64,000 bases of DNA from Achromobacter pestifer (GTDB lineage Bacteria; Pseudomonadota; Gammaproteobacteria; Burkholderiales; Burkholderiaceae_B): contig NZ_CADIJX010000001.1 of NCBI RefSeq assembly GCF_902859625.1, positions 1 through 64,000 on the forward strand, in the 5' to 3' direction. A program made the position numbers and the translations under genes. Positions within the stretch are counted from its first letter, which is position 1. The number at the start of each line of letters is the position of its first letter. Of this stretch, positions 1-8,270 are shown one piece after another. The notes below the pieces were generated by a model. That model made no database searches and was not told where the DNA came from. It saw only the letters and a list, made by a program, of their open reading frames with translations.

Positions 1-2
1 TG

Positions 3-3000
3 GACGCTGGTAACGGCGACAACACGATCCTGCTGGACACGGTGACGGTCGGTGGCGACACCACGATCACAACCGGCTCCGGCGTGGATCAGATCAGGTT
101 GGCGGATTCCGACTTCTTGGGGCATCTGTCCGTGGACTCGGGTGCGGGCGACGACAAGATCTGGATGACGCAGATTCTGTTGGCCAGCGGTGCGACGGTG
201 CTGGCCGGCGAAGGCGACGACTATGTCTACCTGTCGGCGCGCGCATTGGCTGGCGGCATTGCGCTGCATGGCAATGATGGCAATGATCTGATCGTCTTGG
301 ATCAACTGCCGTCCTTGACCAGCCAGCAGGGAACGCCGGGCGTGACGGATCGTATTGATGTGGACGGTGGCCGTGGCGCCGATCACGTTATCGTGAACCT
401 GAGCGAAGCGCTGACGTCGATTCTGATCAACGTCCACGACTCCAACGACAACGGCGTGGAAAACCTGTCGGACGTCAATAAATTGACGATCAACGGCACC
501 ACCCAGGACGAGAGTTTCCTGGTGCGCGCGAACTATGTGGCAAAGATCACGCCGCAGGGCGCGGGCTATGCCGACCAGGTTCAACGGGTGAATTACGACC
601 GAACCATGACGGGCGGGTTGCGCCTGAACGCCGTGGATGGCGGCAACCGCTTCTATATCGATGACACCAGCACGTATGTGGTGATCGACGGCGGCCTGGG
701 TAGCGATGCGTCCAAGCACAACGAATATCAGGTCGGCCAGCTTTATGCGTTGGACAGACAGTTCCCCAATGTGGCGGCCGGCGACGACATCGATACGGTG
801 CTGACCACGCAAGGCTATCTGTCGCGAGGCAACAGCTTTGGCATGACGCTGTACGGTGCGGAAAACAGCAGCAACGTGTTCCGCATCTACAGCAATGCCG
901 CGCCGTTGGCGCTCTATGGCGGCAAGCGCGACGACGAATTCATGGTCTACGCCTTCAAGGAGGCATCACGCGATGCGCGCGGTGAGCGCGGCTATGTCAT
1001 CAACGGCCCGGTGTCGATCGAGGGCGGCGAAGGGCTCAATACCTTCACCATGCTGGGCTCGGAAGACGACGATGCGTTCGTGCTGACGCAGGAAGGCATC
1101 CGCGGAGCAGGGCTGAACACCAGCTACCAGAACATTCAGCGGGTGAACCTGGACGCACGTGAAGGCAACGACCATATCTACGTGCTGTCCACCCGCAGCA
1201 ATGTCATCACGACGCTGATTGGCGGCCGTGACAACGACACCTTCGATCTGTCTGGTGACGTGGCAGGCAACACCATCGTGACCGGCCGCAGTGGCTCGCG
1301 CGACGTGTTCGATGGCGCTCAGCCGGTCAATATCACGGCCCAACCCGGCCAATTGGACGCGAACGGCGGCAATACCCTGTCGCTGTCGGTGAACCTGGAC
1401 GCGGCGGTGTTGCCGCGCCCGGCTAGCGGCCAGGCCTATGTGTCGTTGAGCAGCGCCATGGTGGCCTCGGCCCTGTACGGTTCGCTGTCGCAAGGCACGG
1501 GGCTTTCCCCCGCTGACTCGCTGGCAACTGCCATGCAAAGCTTGCAAGGACGCGGCCTGCTGCTGTCCACCGACGGCGGCCTGACCTGGCACCAAAGCGT
1601 GGTGGTGGCGTTTGACGCCAACGGGGTTGGCGCACAGGCGTGGGGCGCGACCCAACAGGTGTTGGTCAAGATCGAAGACGGCGCGGGCGTCGGCTTGCCG
1701 CCGCTGAGCTTGGCGGGCCGCGATCTGCACCTGTCGGCGTCGCTGTTCACGACGTTGCCTGGTCTGCACGACGTGGCGTTGCCGCCCATCCTGGTTCAAG
1801 TGGCTGACCCGGCCTATGCCGGCCCGCCGAACGAACCCGGCAAGGTGCGCAACCCCCGCGCCACGGATCAGCCGATCATCACGGTGGATCCGGTCACTGG
1901 CGTCAGCTACGCGAACTACGGCGACCAGCCGCATGATGTCTCGGGCATTCAAGGTACGTTGCTGATTGAGGGCGGCACCCTGGACCGCCCCGACTACGAC
2001 AACACGCTGCACGCAGGCGTGGGCTTGCCCGATGAAACGGACGGCGTGCTGGGTGCGCGTTATGACGGCGTGGCGTCGACCGCGCCGGTCAATGACCGCA
2101 TCCGGGTCTTCAATGACGGCACCACGACCGGCCAGAGCGGCATGCAGGACCAAGTCGACAACATGGGCGGTCTGGATCGCGTGTACGACGGCAAGCAGGC
2201 ATCGGACTTTGGCCGCATCACCGGCCTGGGCATGACGCCGGGCGTCGGCAGCGCAGGCGGTACGGTTCAGCAGTCCGGGCAGGGCGGCACGCACGTGTAC
2301 GACCGAGGCGTCATCTTCCACGGAGTGCAGTCTGTGAACACCATGCTCGGCCAGGGCGACGACACCTACACGGTGCGTCACGCCACGGTGGGCACGGTCA
2401 CGCTGGTGCAAGGCGGTGGAGGCAACAACCTGCTGGTGGCAGAAGGCAATACGGTTGGCGGCACGGATCGCCCGGTGTTGCTGTTCGGTTCGACCAGCCA
2501 GGACGATGCCTACTACACCGCGTTGCCTGGACAACGCCAGGCGGGTCAGGCGCTGCACTTCGGCGCGGCGGGCAACAACGTGCTGGACGCGCGCGGCACG
2601 ACGCAGGGCGTGATCCTGTACGGTGGCGCGGGCAATGACCTGATTCTTGGCGGCTCGGGCAACGACCTGATCGCGGGCGGCGGCGGCAACAACGTCATCC
2701 ATGCGGGCCAGGGCAACAATATCGTGTTCGGCAACGCCGGCATGAATATCGACCTGTCCACGCCGATGAACATGAGCACGGCCGCACGCGCCGATCAGCA
2801 ATCGCTGGCGGCGTTGACCCTGGTCCTGACGCCCGAACAGGCGGCGGGGCTGGCGGTGGGCGCTTCGGCCGATCAACTGGCGGCCGGCGGCAATACGATC
2901 ACGGCGGGCGACGGCAACAACATTGTGTTCGCCAACTTCGGCCGTATCGTGACCGTGGAACCCGTGAACTACCTGCGCAACCGTGGCGATTTCATCGATG

Positions 3001-4289
3001 CGGCGGCGCCGGGCACGGACGCGCGTTACCTGGCAGGTACTGGGCTGCTGGTGCTGGAGAACATCAATCTGCCGTCCGGGGGCGTCAATGCCATTACGGT
3101 GGGCGCTGGCCGCAACGTGTTGTTCGGCGGCATGGGGGATGACGTCATCCGCGCCGTGGGTGCGGGCGGCTTCAACTTGATCGCTGGCGACGGCGCCCGG
3201 GCGTTGTTCACGGCCGGCGGCCGGATCGCCATGTTCGAGTCGACCCACCCCTCGGTGGGCGGTGCCGACAATCTTTACAACAACGGCGAAGGCGTGATGA
3301 TCGGCGGCATGGGCGCGGACCAGCTGGAAAGCGGCCTGGGCAACAACGTGATGTTTGGCGACAACGGCCGGGTCGCACTGGTCAATGATCGCATGCGCCT
3401 GATCGAGACCATCGACATTGCCTTCGGCGGCAACGACATCCTGTTGGCTGGCCCGGGTAGCAACACCATGCTGGGCGGGATCGGCGCGGACAACTTCCGT
3501 GGCAATCTGTCCAAGGATGTGATGGTGGGCGACTTCGCGGCGATCTACATCGAACCGGAAAGCGGCCGCATCATCAACCTGACCCGCTTCGGCCAGGGCG
3601 GAAACACGCCCGACCTGATCACCCGGGCGATGGAAGATCTGTTCTCGTGGAACGGCAATTTCGGCGATTGGCAGCGTCCGGTGTTCGGCGCATTGTCGAC
3701 GCGCTGGGGGGCCGACGCCTATCTGAACGCCAACGGTCAGGATGCGGTAGACCAGATCCGCCTTGGCGCCACGCGGCCGGATATCGTGATTGACGGCGTG
3801 GGTGGCGGGCTTTCCGACTATGCGTCGTCGGGCGCGGCGGACGAGGTGATGGTCCGGTCGGATCAGACGGTGCAGGACGGCGGACAAGGCTATCCCGCCC
3901 AGCCGAAGCCGGCTGCCAAGAAAGCACCCGAAACGAAGGCGCCGGACGCCAATCCGTCTGACGCGACGCCGGCTGAGCAACCTGCCCAAGCAGGCCAGGA
4001 CGATCAGAAGACAACGATGCTGGACGCCGATGCGGCAATCGAACAAACTGGCGACCAGCCAGCGATGCAAGCGGACGCAGACCGGGCAGACACTCACGCC
4101 GAACGGGTGGCGATGGCGGCAGGGGTCGGGCTGCTGGGCTTGAGCGGCGTACTGGGCACGGCGGGCAGCGCCACGGTCGTGTTCAATTCAAAAACCAATA
4201 CCTGGGAACCGAAGGCCGCGCGCAAACGTGGACTGAGCGTCCGGCGCGAGGCGCCCCAGCTTACGGAGATTGGAAGCGAGGATGAATGA
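3..4289 (+). CDS. C-terminal part of a giant RTX/Ca-binding-repeat-like surface or secreted protein (5' end outside window)
   Basis: The reading frame is open from the first bases of the window with no stop upstream, so this is the 3' part (about 1,428 codons visible) of a larger gene. Most of the protein is low-complexity Gly/Asp/Asn-rich sequence. Around 2620-2735 it carries clear RTX-style nonapeptides such as GGAGNDLILGGSGNDLI, and related GGxGxN/D stretches recur at about 2880-3520. Such repeats usually fold into calcium-binding beta-rolls after export. The last 100 residues are Ala/Pro/Lys/Asp-rich (3890-4090), followed by a weakly hydrophobic Gly-rich segment (about 4110-4180) and a basic tail. 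The stop overlaps the next start (ATGAATGA at 4282-4289), which couples it to the export-type genes downstream. The family was not identified beyond repeat type. A giant adhesin or biofilm protein is likely, but this is inference. Confidence 0.8.
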   Translation, partial: DAGNGDNTILLDTVTVGGDTTITTGSGVDQIRLADSDFLGHLSVDSGAGDDKIWMTQILLASGATVLAGEGDDYVYLSARALAGGIALHGNDGNDLIVLDQLPSLTSQQGTPGVTDRIDVDGGRGADHVIVNLSEALTSILINVHDSNDNGVENLSDVNKLTINGTTQDESFLVRANYVAKITPQGAGYADQVQRVNYDRTMTGGLRLNAVDGGNRFYIDDTSTYVVIDGGLGSDASKHNEYQVGQLYALDRQFPNVAAGDDIDTVLTTQGYLSRGNSFGMTLYGAENSSNVFRIYSNAAPLALYGGKRDDEFMVYAFKEASRDARGERGYVINGPVSIEGGEGLNTFTMLGSEDDDAFVLTQEGIRGAGLNTSYQNIQRVNLDAREGNDHIYVLSTRSNVITTLIGGRDNDTFDLSGDVAGNTIVTGRSGSRDVFDGAQPVNITAQPGQLDANGGNTLSLSVNLDAAVLPRPASGQAYVSLSSAMVASALYGSLSQGTGLSPADSLATAMQSLQGRGLLLSTDGGLTWHQSVVVAFDANGVGAQAWGATQQVLVKIEDGAGVGLPPLSLAGRDLHLSASLFTTLPGLHDVALPPILVQVADPAYAGPPNEPGKVRNPRATDQPIITVDPVTGVSYANYGDQPHDVSGIQGTLLIEGGTLDRPDYDNTLHAGVGLPDETDGVLGARYDGVASTAPVNDRIRVFNDGTTTGQSGMQDQVDNMGGLDRVYDGKQASDFGRITGLGMTPGVGSAGGTVQQSGQGGTHVYDRGVIFHGVQSVNTMLGQGDDTYTVRHATVGTVTLVQGGGGNNLLVAEGNTVGGTDRPVLLFGSTSQDDAYYTALPGQRQAGQALHFGAAGNNVLDARGTTQGVILYGGAGNDLILGGSGNDLIAGGGGNNVIHAGQGNNIVFGNAGMNIDLSTPMNMSTAARADQQSLAALTLVLTPEQAAGLAVGASADQLAAGGNTITAGDGNNIVFANFGRIVTVEPVNYLRNRGDFIDAAAPGTDARYLAGTGLLVLENINLPSGGVNAITVGAGRNVLFGGMGDDVIRAVGAGGFNLIAGDGARALFTAGGRIAMFESTHPSVGGADNLYNNGEGVMIGGMGADQLESGLGNNVMFGDNGRVALVNDRMRLIETIDIAFGGNDILLAGPGSNTMLGGIGADNFRGNLSKDVMVGDFAAIYIEPESGRIINLTRFGQGGNTPDLITRAMEDLFSWNGNFGDWQRPVFGALSTRWGADAYLNANGQDAVDQIRLGATRPDIVIDGVGGGLSDYASSGAADEVMVRSDQTVQDGGQGYPAQPKPAAKKAPETKAPDANPSDATPAEQPAQAGQDDQKTTMLDADAAIEQTGDQPAMQADADRADTHAERVAMAAGVGLLGLSGVLGTAGSATVVFNSKTNTWEPKAARKRGLSVRREAPQLTEIGSEDE

Positions 4290-6105
4290 TGCAGTTGTGC
4301 CCGCGCAGGTAAAACGCGCGGATCTGGCCTGGTGGTCGGCGCTGTCGGCCACCAGTGACCGCCAATCCTTCCTGGATGCCTGGCTTGCCTTGCAGGCTGG
4401 TCAGCTGGCGGGCGTGCGTCATGCGGCGCTGATCCTGGGCGAGCCGGACACCGGCCCCTTTGAAGCGGTGTCGCAGTATCCGGCGGGCAGCCGCGCCGGT
4501 GCCGCGTTCTATGGCGCGGTGGACGAATCCTTGCAAGGCCGCGAAGTGGCGGTAGCGGCAGACGGGAATGCGCTGGTGGTTGCGTATCCCATCGTGCTGG
4601 CCGGACGCATCCATGGCGTGGCTGCCTTTGAGACGTCCATGCAGGCCCCCGAACCGCTGGTGCAAGCCTTGCGGTGGGGCGCGGGCGTGCTGGAGTTCTG
4701 GCTGTTGCAGCATCAGGAAACCGATAGCGCGCAGACGGTCGAACGGCTGATGGTCGTCATCAATAGTGTGGCGCGCGCCTTGAAGGAAGGGCAATTCAAG
4801 GATGTCGCCCTGACCTTGGTCACTGACCTGGCGACCCGGCTGGAATGCGATCGCGTCAGCATCGGCTTTCGCCAGGATGGCCGCTCCAAGGTGTATGCGT
4901 TGTCGCACAGCAGCCGGTTGGTGCAGAACATGAACCTGATGCGCAGCGTCGCCGAAGCCATGGACGAAGCCATCGACCAGAACACGACGCTGTGCCTGCC
5001 GCAGGACGAAGCGCGCACCATTCAACTGCGCGCGCATCAGAAGTTGGCGCGTGAGTTCGGCAACCGGAATGTGCTGACGGTGCCATTTTCGCCCGAGGAC
5101 GAGGCGCGCGGCGCACTCGTGTTTGAACGGCCTGACAATCAACCTTTCGACCGGCCAAGCATCGAGCTTTGCCAAAGCGTGGTGTTGCTGGCAGGGCGCG
5201 TGTTGTATCAGCGTCTGCAACAAGAGCGCCCCTTCTGGCGTAAATGGCGTGATGGCTTGCTGCGAGAATCGGGCCGGCTGCTAGGCCCGCGCCACATTGG
5301 CCGCAAGCTGGGCGCCGTGGCATTGGTGGCGCTGGTGGCATTTGCCGTGTTCGCGCACGGCCCATACCGTATTAGTGCGACCGCTACCGTGCAAGGCGTG
5401 GTGCAGCGTGTGCTGGCGGCCCCGTTTGACGGCTATATCAGCGAGGCGACCCGCCGGGCGGGGGATGACGTCAAGCAGGGGGATGCGCTGGCCGCGCTGG
5501 ACACGCGCGAGACGGAACTGGAATTGTTGCGCGCGGGCAATCTTGAGGTGCAGTACCGCCGCCAGGCCGAAGAGGCCTCGGCGCGCGGTGACAGTGCGGC
5601 CGCTGCCATTGCCCAAGCGCAGGCCCGCCAGGCGATGGCGCAGATCCAGTTCTATCGTGAACAGATCCAGCGGTCGACCCTGCGCGCGCCGTTCGACGGC
5701 GTGATTGTCAGCGGTGATCTGAGCCAGCAACTCGGCGAAGCCGTCAAACGCGGGCAGGAACTCTTCAAACTATCGCCACCGGACGGTTACCGGCTGTGGC
5801 TGGACGTGGAAGACCGCCTGATCGACGACGTGTCGGTGGGCCAGACCGGCCGGGTCGCGCTGGCCGCCATGCCGGACAAGCAGATCCCGTTCACGGTCAC
5901 ACGCATCGTGCCGTTGGCTCAGGTCCAGGAAGGCAAGACGGTATTCCGGCTGGAAGCCAGCCTGGACCCTGCGTCGGCACCGGCTTTGCGTCCAGGAATG
6001 GAAGGCGTGGGCCGGATCGACATCAACGACCGCCGCTACGTCTGGATCTGGACGCACGGATTTTTTGATTGGCTTCGCCTGAAATGGTGGGGCTGGTTCG
6101 GCTGA
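4282..6105 (+). CDS. GAF-domain HlyD-family membrane fusion/adaptor protein
   Basis: A 607-aa protein starting at ATG 4282 (SD-like GAAGCGAGG just upstream), overlapping the end of the giant gene by 8 bp. Residues about 150-310 look like a GAF sensory domain. A single membrane segment follows at about 342-358 (LGAVALVALVAFAVFA). Then comes a HlyD layout: half-lipoyl motif (APFDGYISEATRRAGDDVKQG, in part, near 378), an Ala/Gln-rich coiled coil (about 410-475), a second half-lipoyl motif (LRAPFDGVIVSGDLS) and a beta-barrel. HlyD proteins bridge an inner-membrane exporter to an outer-membrane channel. A cytoplasmic GAF domain fused in front is unusual and suggests regulated assembly. Adaptor role is supported by family architecture; the substrate being the upstream giant protein is inferred from operon position. 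Confidence 0.85.
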   Translation: MNDAVVPAQVKRADLAWWSALSATSDRQSFLDAWLALQAGQLAGVRHAALILGEPDTGPFEAVSQYPAGSRAGAAFYGAVDESLQGREVAVAADGNALVVAYPIVLAGRIHGVAAFETSMQAPEPLVQALRWGAGVLEFWLLQHQETDSAQTVERLMVVINSVARALKEGQFKDVALTLVTDLATRLECDRVSIGFRQDGRSKVYALSHSSRLVQNMNLMRSVAEAMDEAIDQNTTLCLPQDEARTIQLRAHQKLAREFGNRNVLTVPFSPEDEARGALVFERPDNQPFDRPSIELCQSVVLLAGRVLYQRLQQERPFWRKWRDGLLRESGRLLGPRHIGRKLGAVALVALVAFAVFAHGPYRISATATVQGVVQRVLAAPFDGYISEATRRAGDDVKQGDALAALDTRETELELLRAGNLEVQYRRQAEEASARGDSAAAAIAQAQARQAMAQIQFYREQIQRSTLRAPFDGVIVSGDLSQQLGEAVKRGQELFKLSPPDGYRLWLDVEDRLIDDVSVGQTGRVALAAMPDKQIPFTVTRIVPLAQVQEGKTVFRLEASLDPASAPALRPGMEGVGRIDINDRRYVWIWTHGFFDWLRLKWWGWFG

Positions 6106-6115
6106 CGAGCAAAAG

Positions 6116-8269
6116 ATGTCTGGTACCGCGCTCTATAGCAATTCCTGGCACCGGGTGAGCACGCTGCGCCCGCGGCTGCGTTCGCATATCCATATCCATC
6201 GTCACGTCTACCGTGGCGAGGTCTGGTATGTGATGCAGGATCAAAGCAACGGCGAATTCCACCGCTACACGCCCGAGGCCAACCTGCTCATCAGCCTGAT
6301 GGACGGGCGCCGAACGGTGCAGGAGATCTGGGAGATCGCCTGCGGCCAGCTGGACGACGACGCCATGCCGCAGGACGAAGTCATCCGCCTGATGGCGCAG
6401 TTGCATCGCGCCGACGTGCTGACGACCGACCGCGCGCCCGACGTGCGCGATCTGGTTGAACGCCGCAAGCGTCAGCGCATGCAGAAGATCAAGCAATACA
6501 TCGGCAACCCCAGCGCGCTGAAGCTGCCGCTCCTGGACCCCGACCGCTGGCTGACGTCCGCCTTGCCGTACTACCGCTGGTTGTTCACATGGGTGGGTGC
6601 GCTGTTGTGGCTGGGGGTGGTGATTGCGGGCGCGGCATTGGGGGCCATGCATTGGCAGACATTGACGCACAACATCTGGGATCAGGTCTTCTCCACCGGC
6701 AACGTGCTGGCGATGGCGCTGGTGTATCCCATCGTCAAGGCCATTCATGAACTGGGCCACGCCTGCGCCGTCAAGGCGCGCGGGGGCGAGGTGCACGAGA
6801 TCGGACTGATGTTCCTGCTGCTGGTGCCCATCCCGTATGTGGACGCTTCCGCTGCCTCGGCCTTCGCCGACAAGCGCTGGCGCATGTTGGCGGGCGGCGC
6901 GGGGATTCTGGTCGAATTGTTCCTGGCGGCGGTCGCGATGATCGCCTGGACGCAATTGGAACCGGGGCTCGGGCGGTCGCTGGCTTATACGGTCATCATC
7001 TTGTGCGGGGTGTCGACGCTGTTCATGAACGGCAATCCGCTGCTGCGCTACGACGGCTACTACGTGCTGTCGGACGCCATCGAGATCCCCAACCTGGGCC
7101 AGCGGGCCAATAGTTACCTGGGCTATCTGTTCAAGCGCTATGTGATGGGCCTGCGCGGTGTGGAAGCGCCCCGTGCCACGCCGGGCGAACGTGTCTGGTT
7201 CGTGGGCTACGCGCTGCTGTCCTTCGTCTACCGCATGTTCATCATGTTCCTGGCCATCTTCATCATGGCCGGTCAGTTCTTTTTCTTCGGCGTGCTGCTG
7301 GCAATGTGGGCGCTGTTCAACACGATCGTGATGCCGTTGTGGCGGTTGGGGCGGCAGTTCTACGCCGACCCGCAGATCCAGGCGCATCGCTTCCGGTCAT
7401 ACGTGATTTGCGGGTTGTGCGTGTTGGGCGTCTTGGGGCTGGTGGGCGCCGTGCCGATGCCGTCGTCGACAGATACCGAAGGCGTGGTCTGGGTGCCGCC
7501 CACGGCGCAGGTCAGGGCGCCTGTGGCCGGATTCGTGCGGGCGCGGCAGGCAGCCGACGACGCGCCCGTGGGGGCGGGGGCGCCGCTGATGGCGCTGGAA
7601 AACGATGAATTGATCCGCCGCGACGCCATGCTCGCTGCCCAGGTGGATGAATACCAGGCCCGCTATGTGCAGGCCTATGCGCAGAACCAGGTGCAGGCGG
7701 CGATCATGCGCCATCAATGGACCAGCTTGCAGACCGAGCGGCGCGCGATTCAGGAGCAAGTGCAAGGGCAGCAGGTGCGTAGCCCGCACGCTGGACGTTA
7801 TGTGTCCGCGCAGCCCGAGGACATGACGGGCCGTTACGTGCAGCGCGGCGAGCTGTTGGGTTATGTGTTGACCGATGCCGAAACGGTGCGAGTGGTGGTG
7901 CCGCAGTCCAGCCTGGAGCGCATACATCGGTCGCTCAAGAGTGTGCGCGTGCGGCTGGTGCAGGATAGCGGCCAGGAGTTCGTGGCGCGGATTGCCCGCG
8001 AGGTGCCGGCCGCCACCGATGAACTGCCCAGTCTGGCGCTTAGCTTGCAGGGCGGCGGCAGTATCGGCGTAGACCCGCGCAAATCGCAGGAAGGGCGGGC
8101 CAAGTCGTCCGAAAACCTGTTTGTGATGGATCTGGCCTTGCCCGATGACGCGCCGCGCGCCTATCTGGGCGCGCGTGTTTACGTGAAGTTCTCGCACGAA
8201 CCCCGGCCGATCGCGCTGCAAGCATACGACGCCGTCCGGCAGATGGTGCTGCGGCAGTTCCGGTTCTGA
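6116..8269 (+). CDS. PqqD-like / site-2-protease-like (M50) / HlyD fusion membrane protein
   Basis: A 717-aa protein 10 bp after the GAF-HlyD gene. The N-terminal ~110 residues resemble the small winged PqqD-like peptide-binding domain (GEFHRYTPEANLLISLMDG). A polytopic membrane region follows with the M50 zinc motif HELGH at residues 211-215 and the second metal-ligand motif NPLLRYDGYY around 307-316 (Asp313). More membrane segments extend to about 455. The C-terminal ~250 residues are HlyD-like, with lipoyl halves (VRAPVAGFVRARQ and VRSPHAGRYVSAQ) around a coiled coil. Both metal-binding motifs are intact, so proteolytic activity is possible, but proteins of this architecture may act mainly as export components. 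Substrate cleavage is inference. Confidence 0.85.
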   Translation: MSGTALYSNSWHRVSTLRPRLRSHIHIHRHVYRGEVWYVMQDQSNGEFHRYTPEANLLISLMDGRRTVQEIWEIACGQLDDDAMPQDEVIRLMAQLHRADVLTTDRAPDVRDLVERRKRQRMQKIKQYIGNPSALKLPLLDPDRWLTSALPYYRWLFTWVGALLWLGVVIAGAALGAMHWQTLTHNIWDQVFSTGNVLAMALVYPIVKAIHELGHACAVKARGGEVHEIGLMFLLLVPIPYVDASAASAFADKRWRMLAGGAGILVELFLAAVAMIAWTQLEPGLGRSLAYTVIILCGVSTLFMNGNPLLRYDGYYVLSDAIEIPNLGQRANSYLGYLFKRYVMGLRGVEAPRATPGERVWFVGYALLSFVYRMFIMFLAIFIMAGQFFFFGVLLAMWALFNTIVMPLWRLGRQFYADPQIQAHRFRSYVICGLCVLGVLGLVGAVPMPSSTDTEGVVWVPPTAQVRAPVAGFVRARQAADDAPVGAGAPLMALENDELIRRDAMLAAQVDEYQARYVQAYAQNQVQAAIMRHQWTSLQTERRAIQEQVQGQQVRSPHAGRYVSAQPEDMTGRYVQRGELLGYVLTDAETVRVVVPQSSLERIHRSLKSVRVRLVQDSGQEFVARIAREVPAATDELPSLALSLQGGGSIGVDPRKSQEGRAKSSENLFVMDLALPDDAPRAYLGARVYVKFSHEPRPIALQAYDAVRQMVLRQFRF

Positions 8270-8270
8270 C

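Noticed and set aside
966..4097. A 1,043-aa open frame on the minus strand under the giant protein gene
   Set aside because: It is the GC-rich antisense shadow of the RTX-like gene; its translation is Arg/His/Ala/Val-rich with no domain and no ribosome site.
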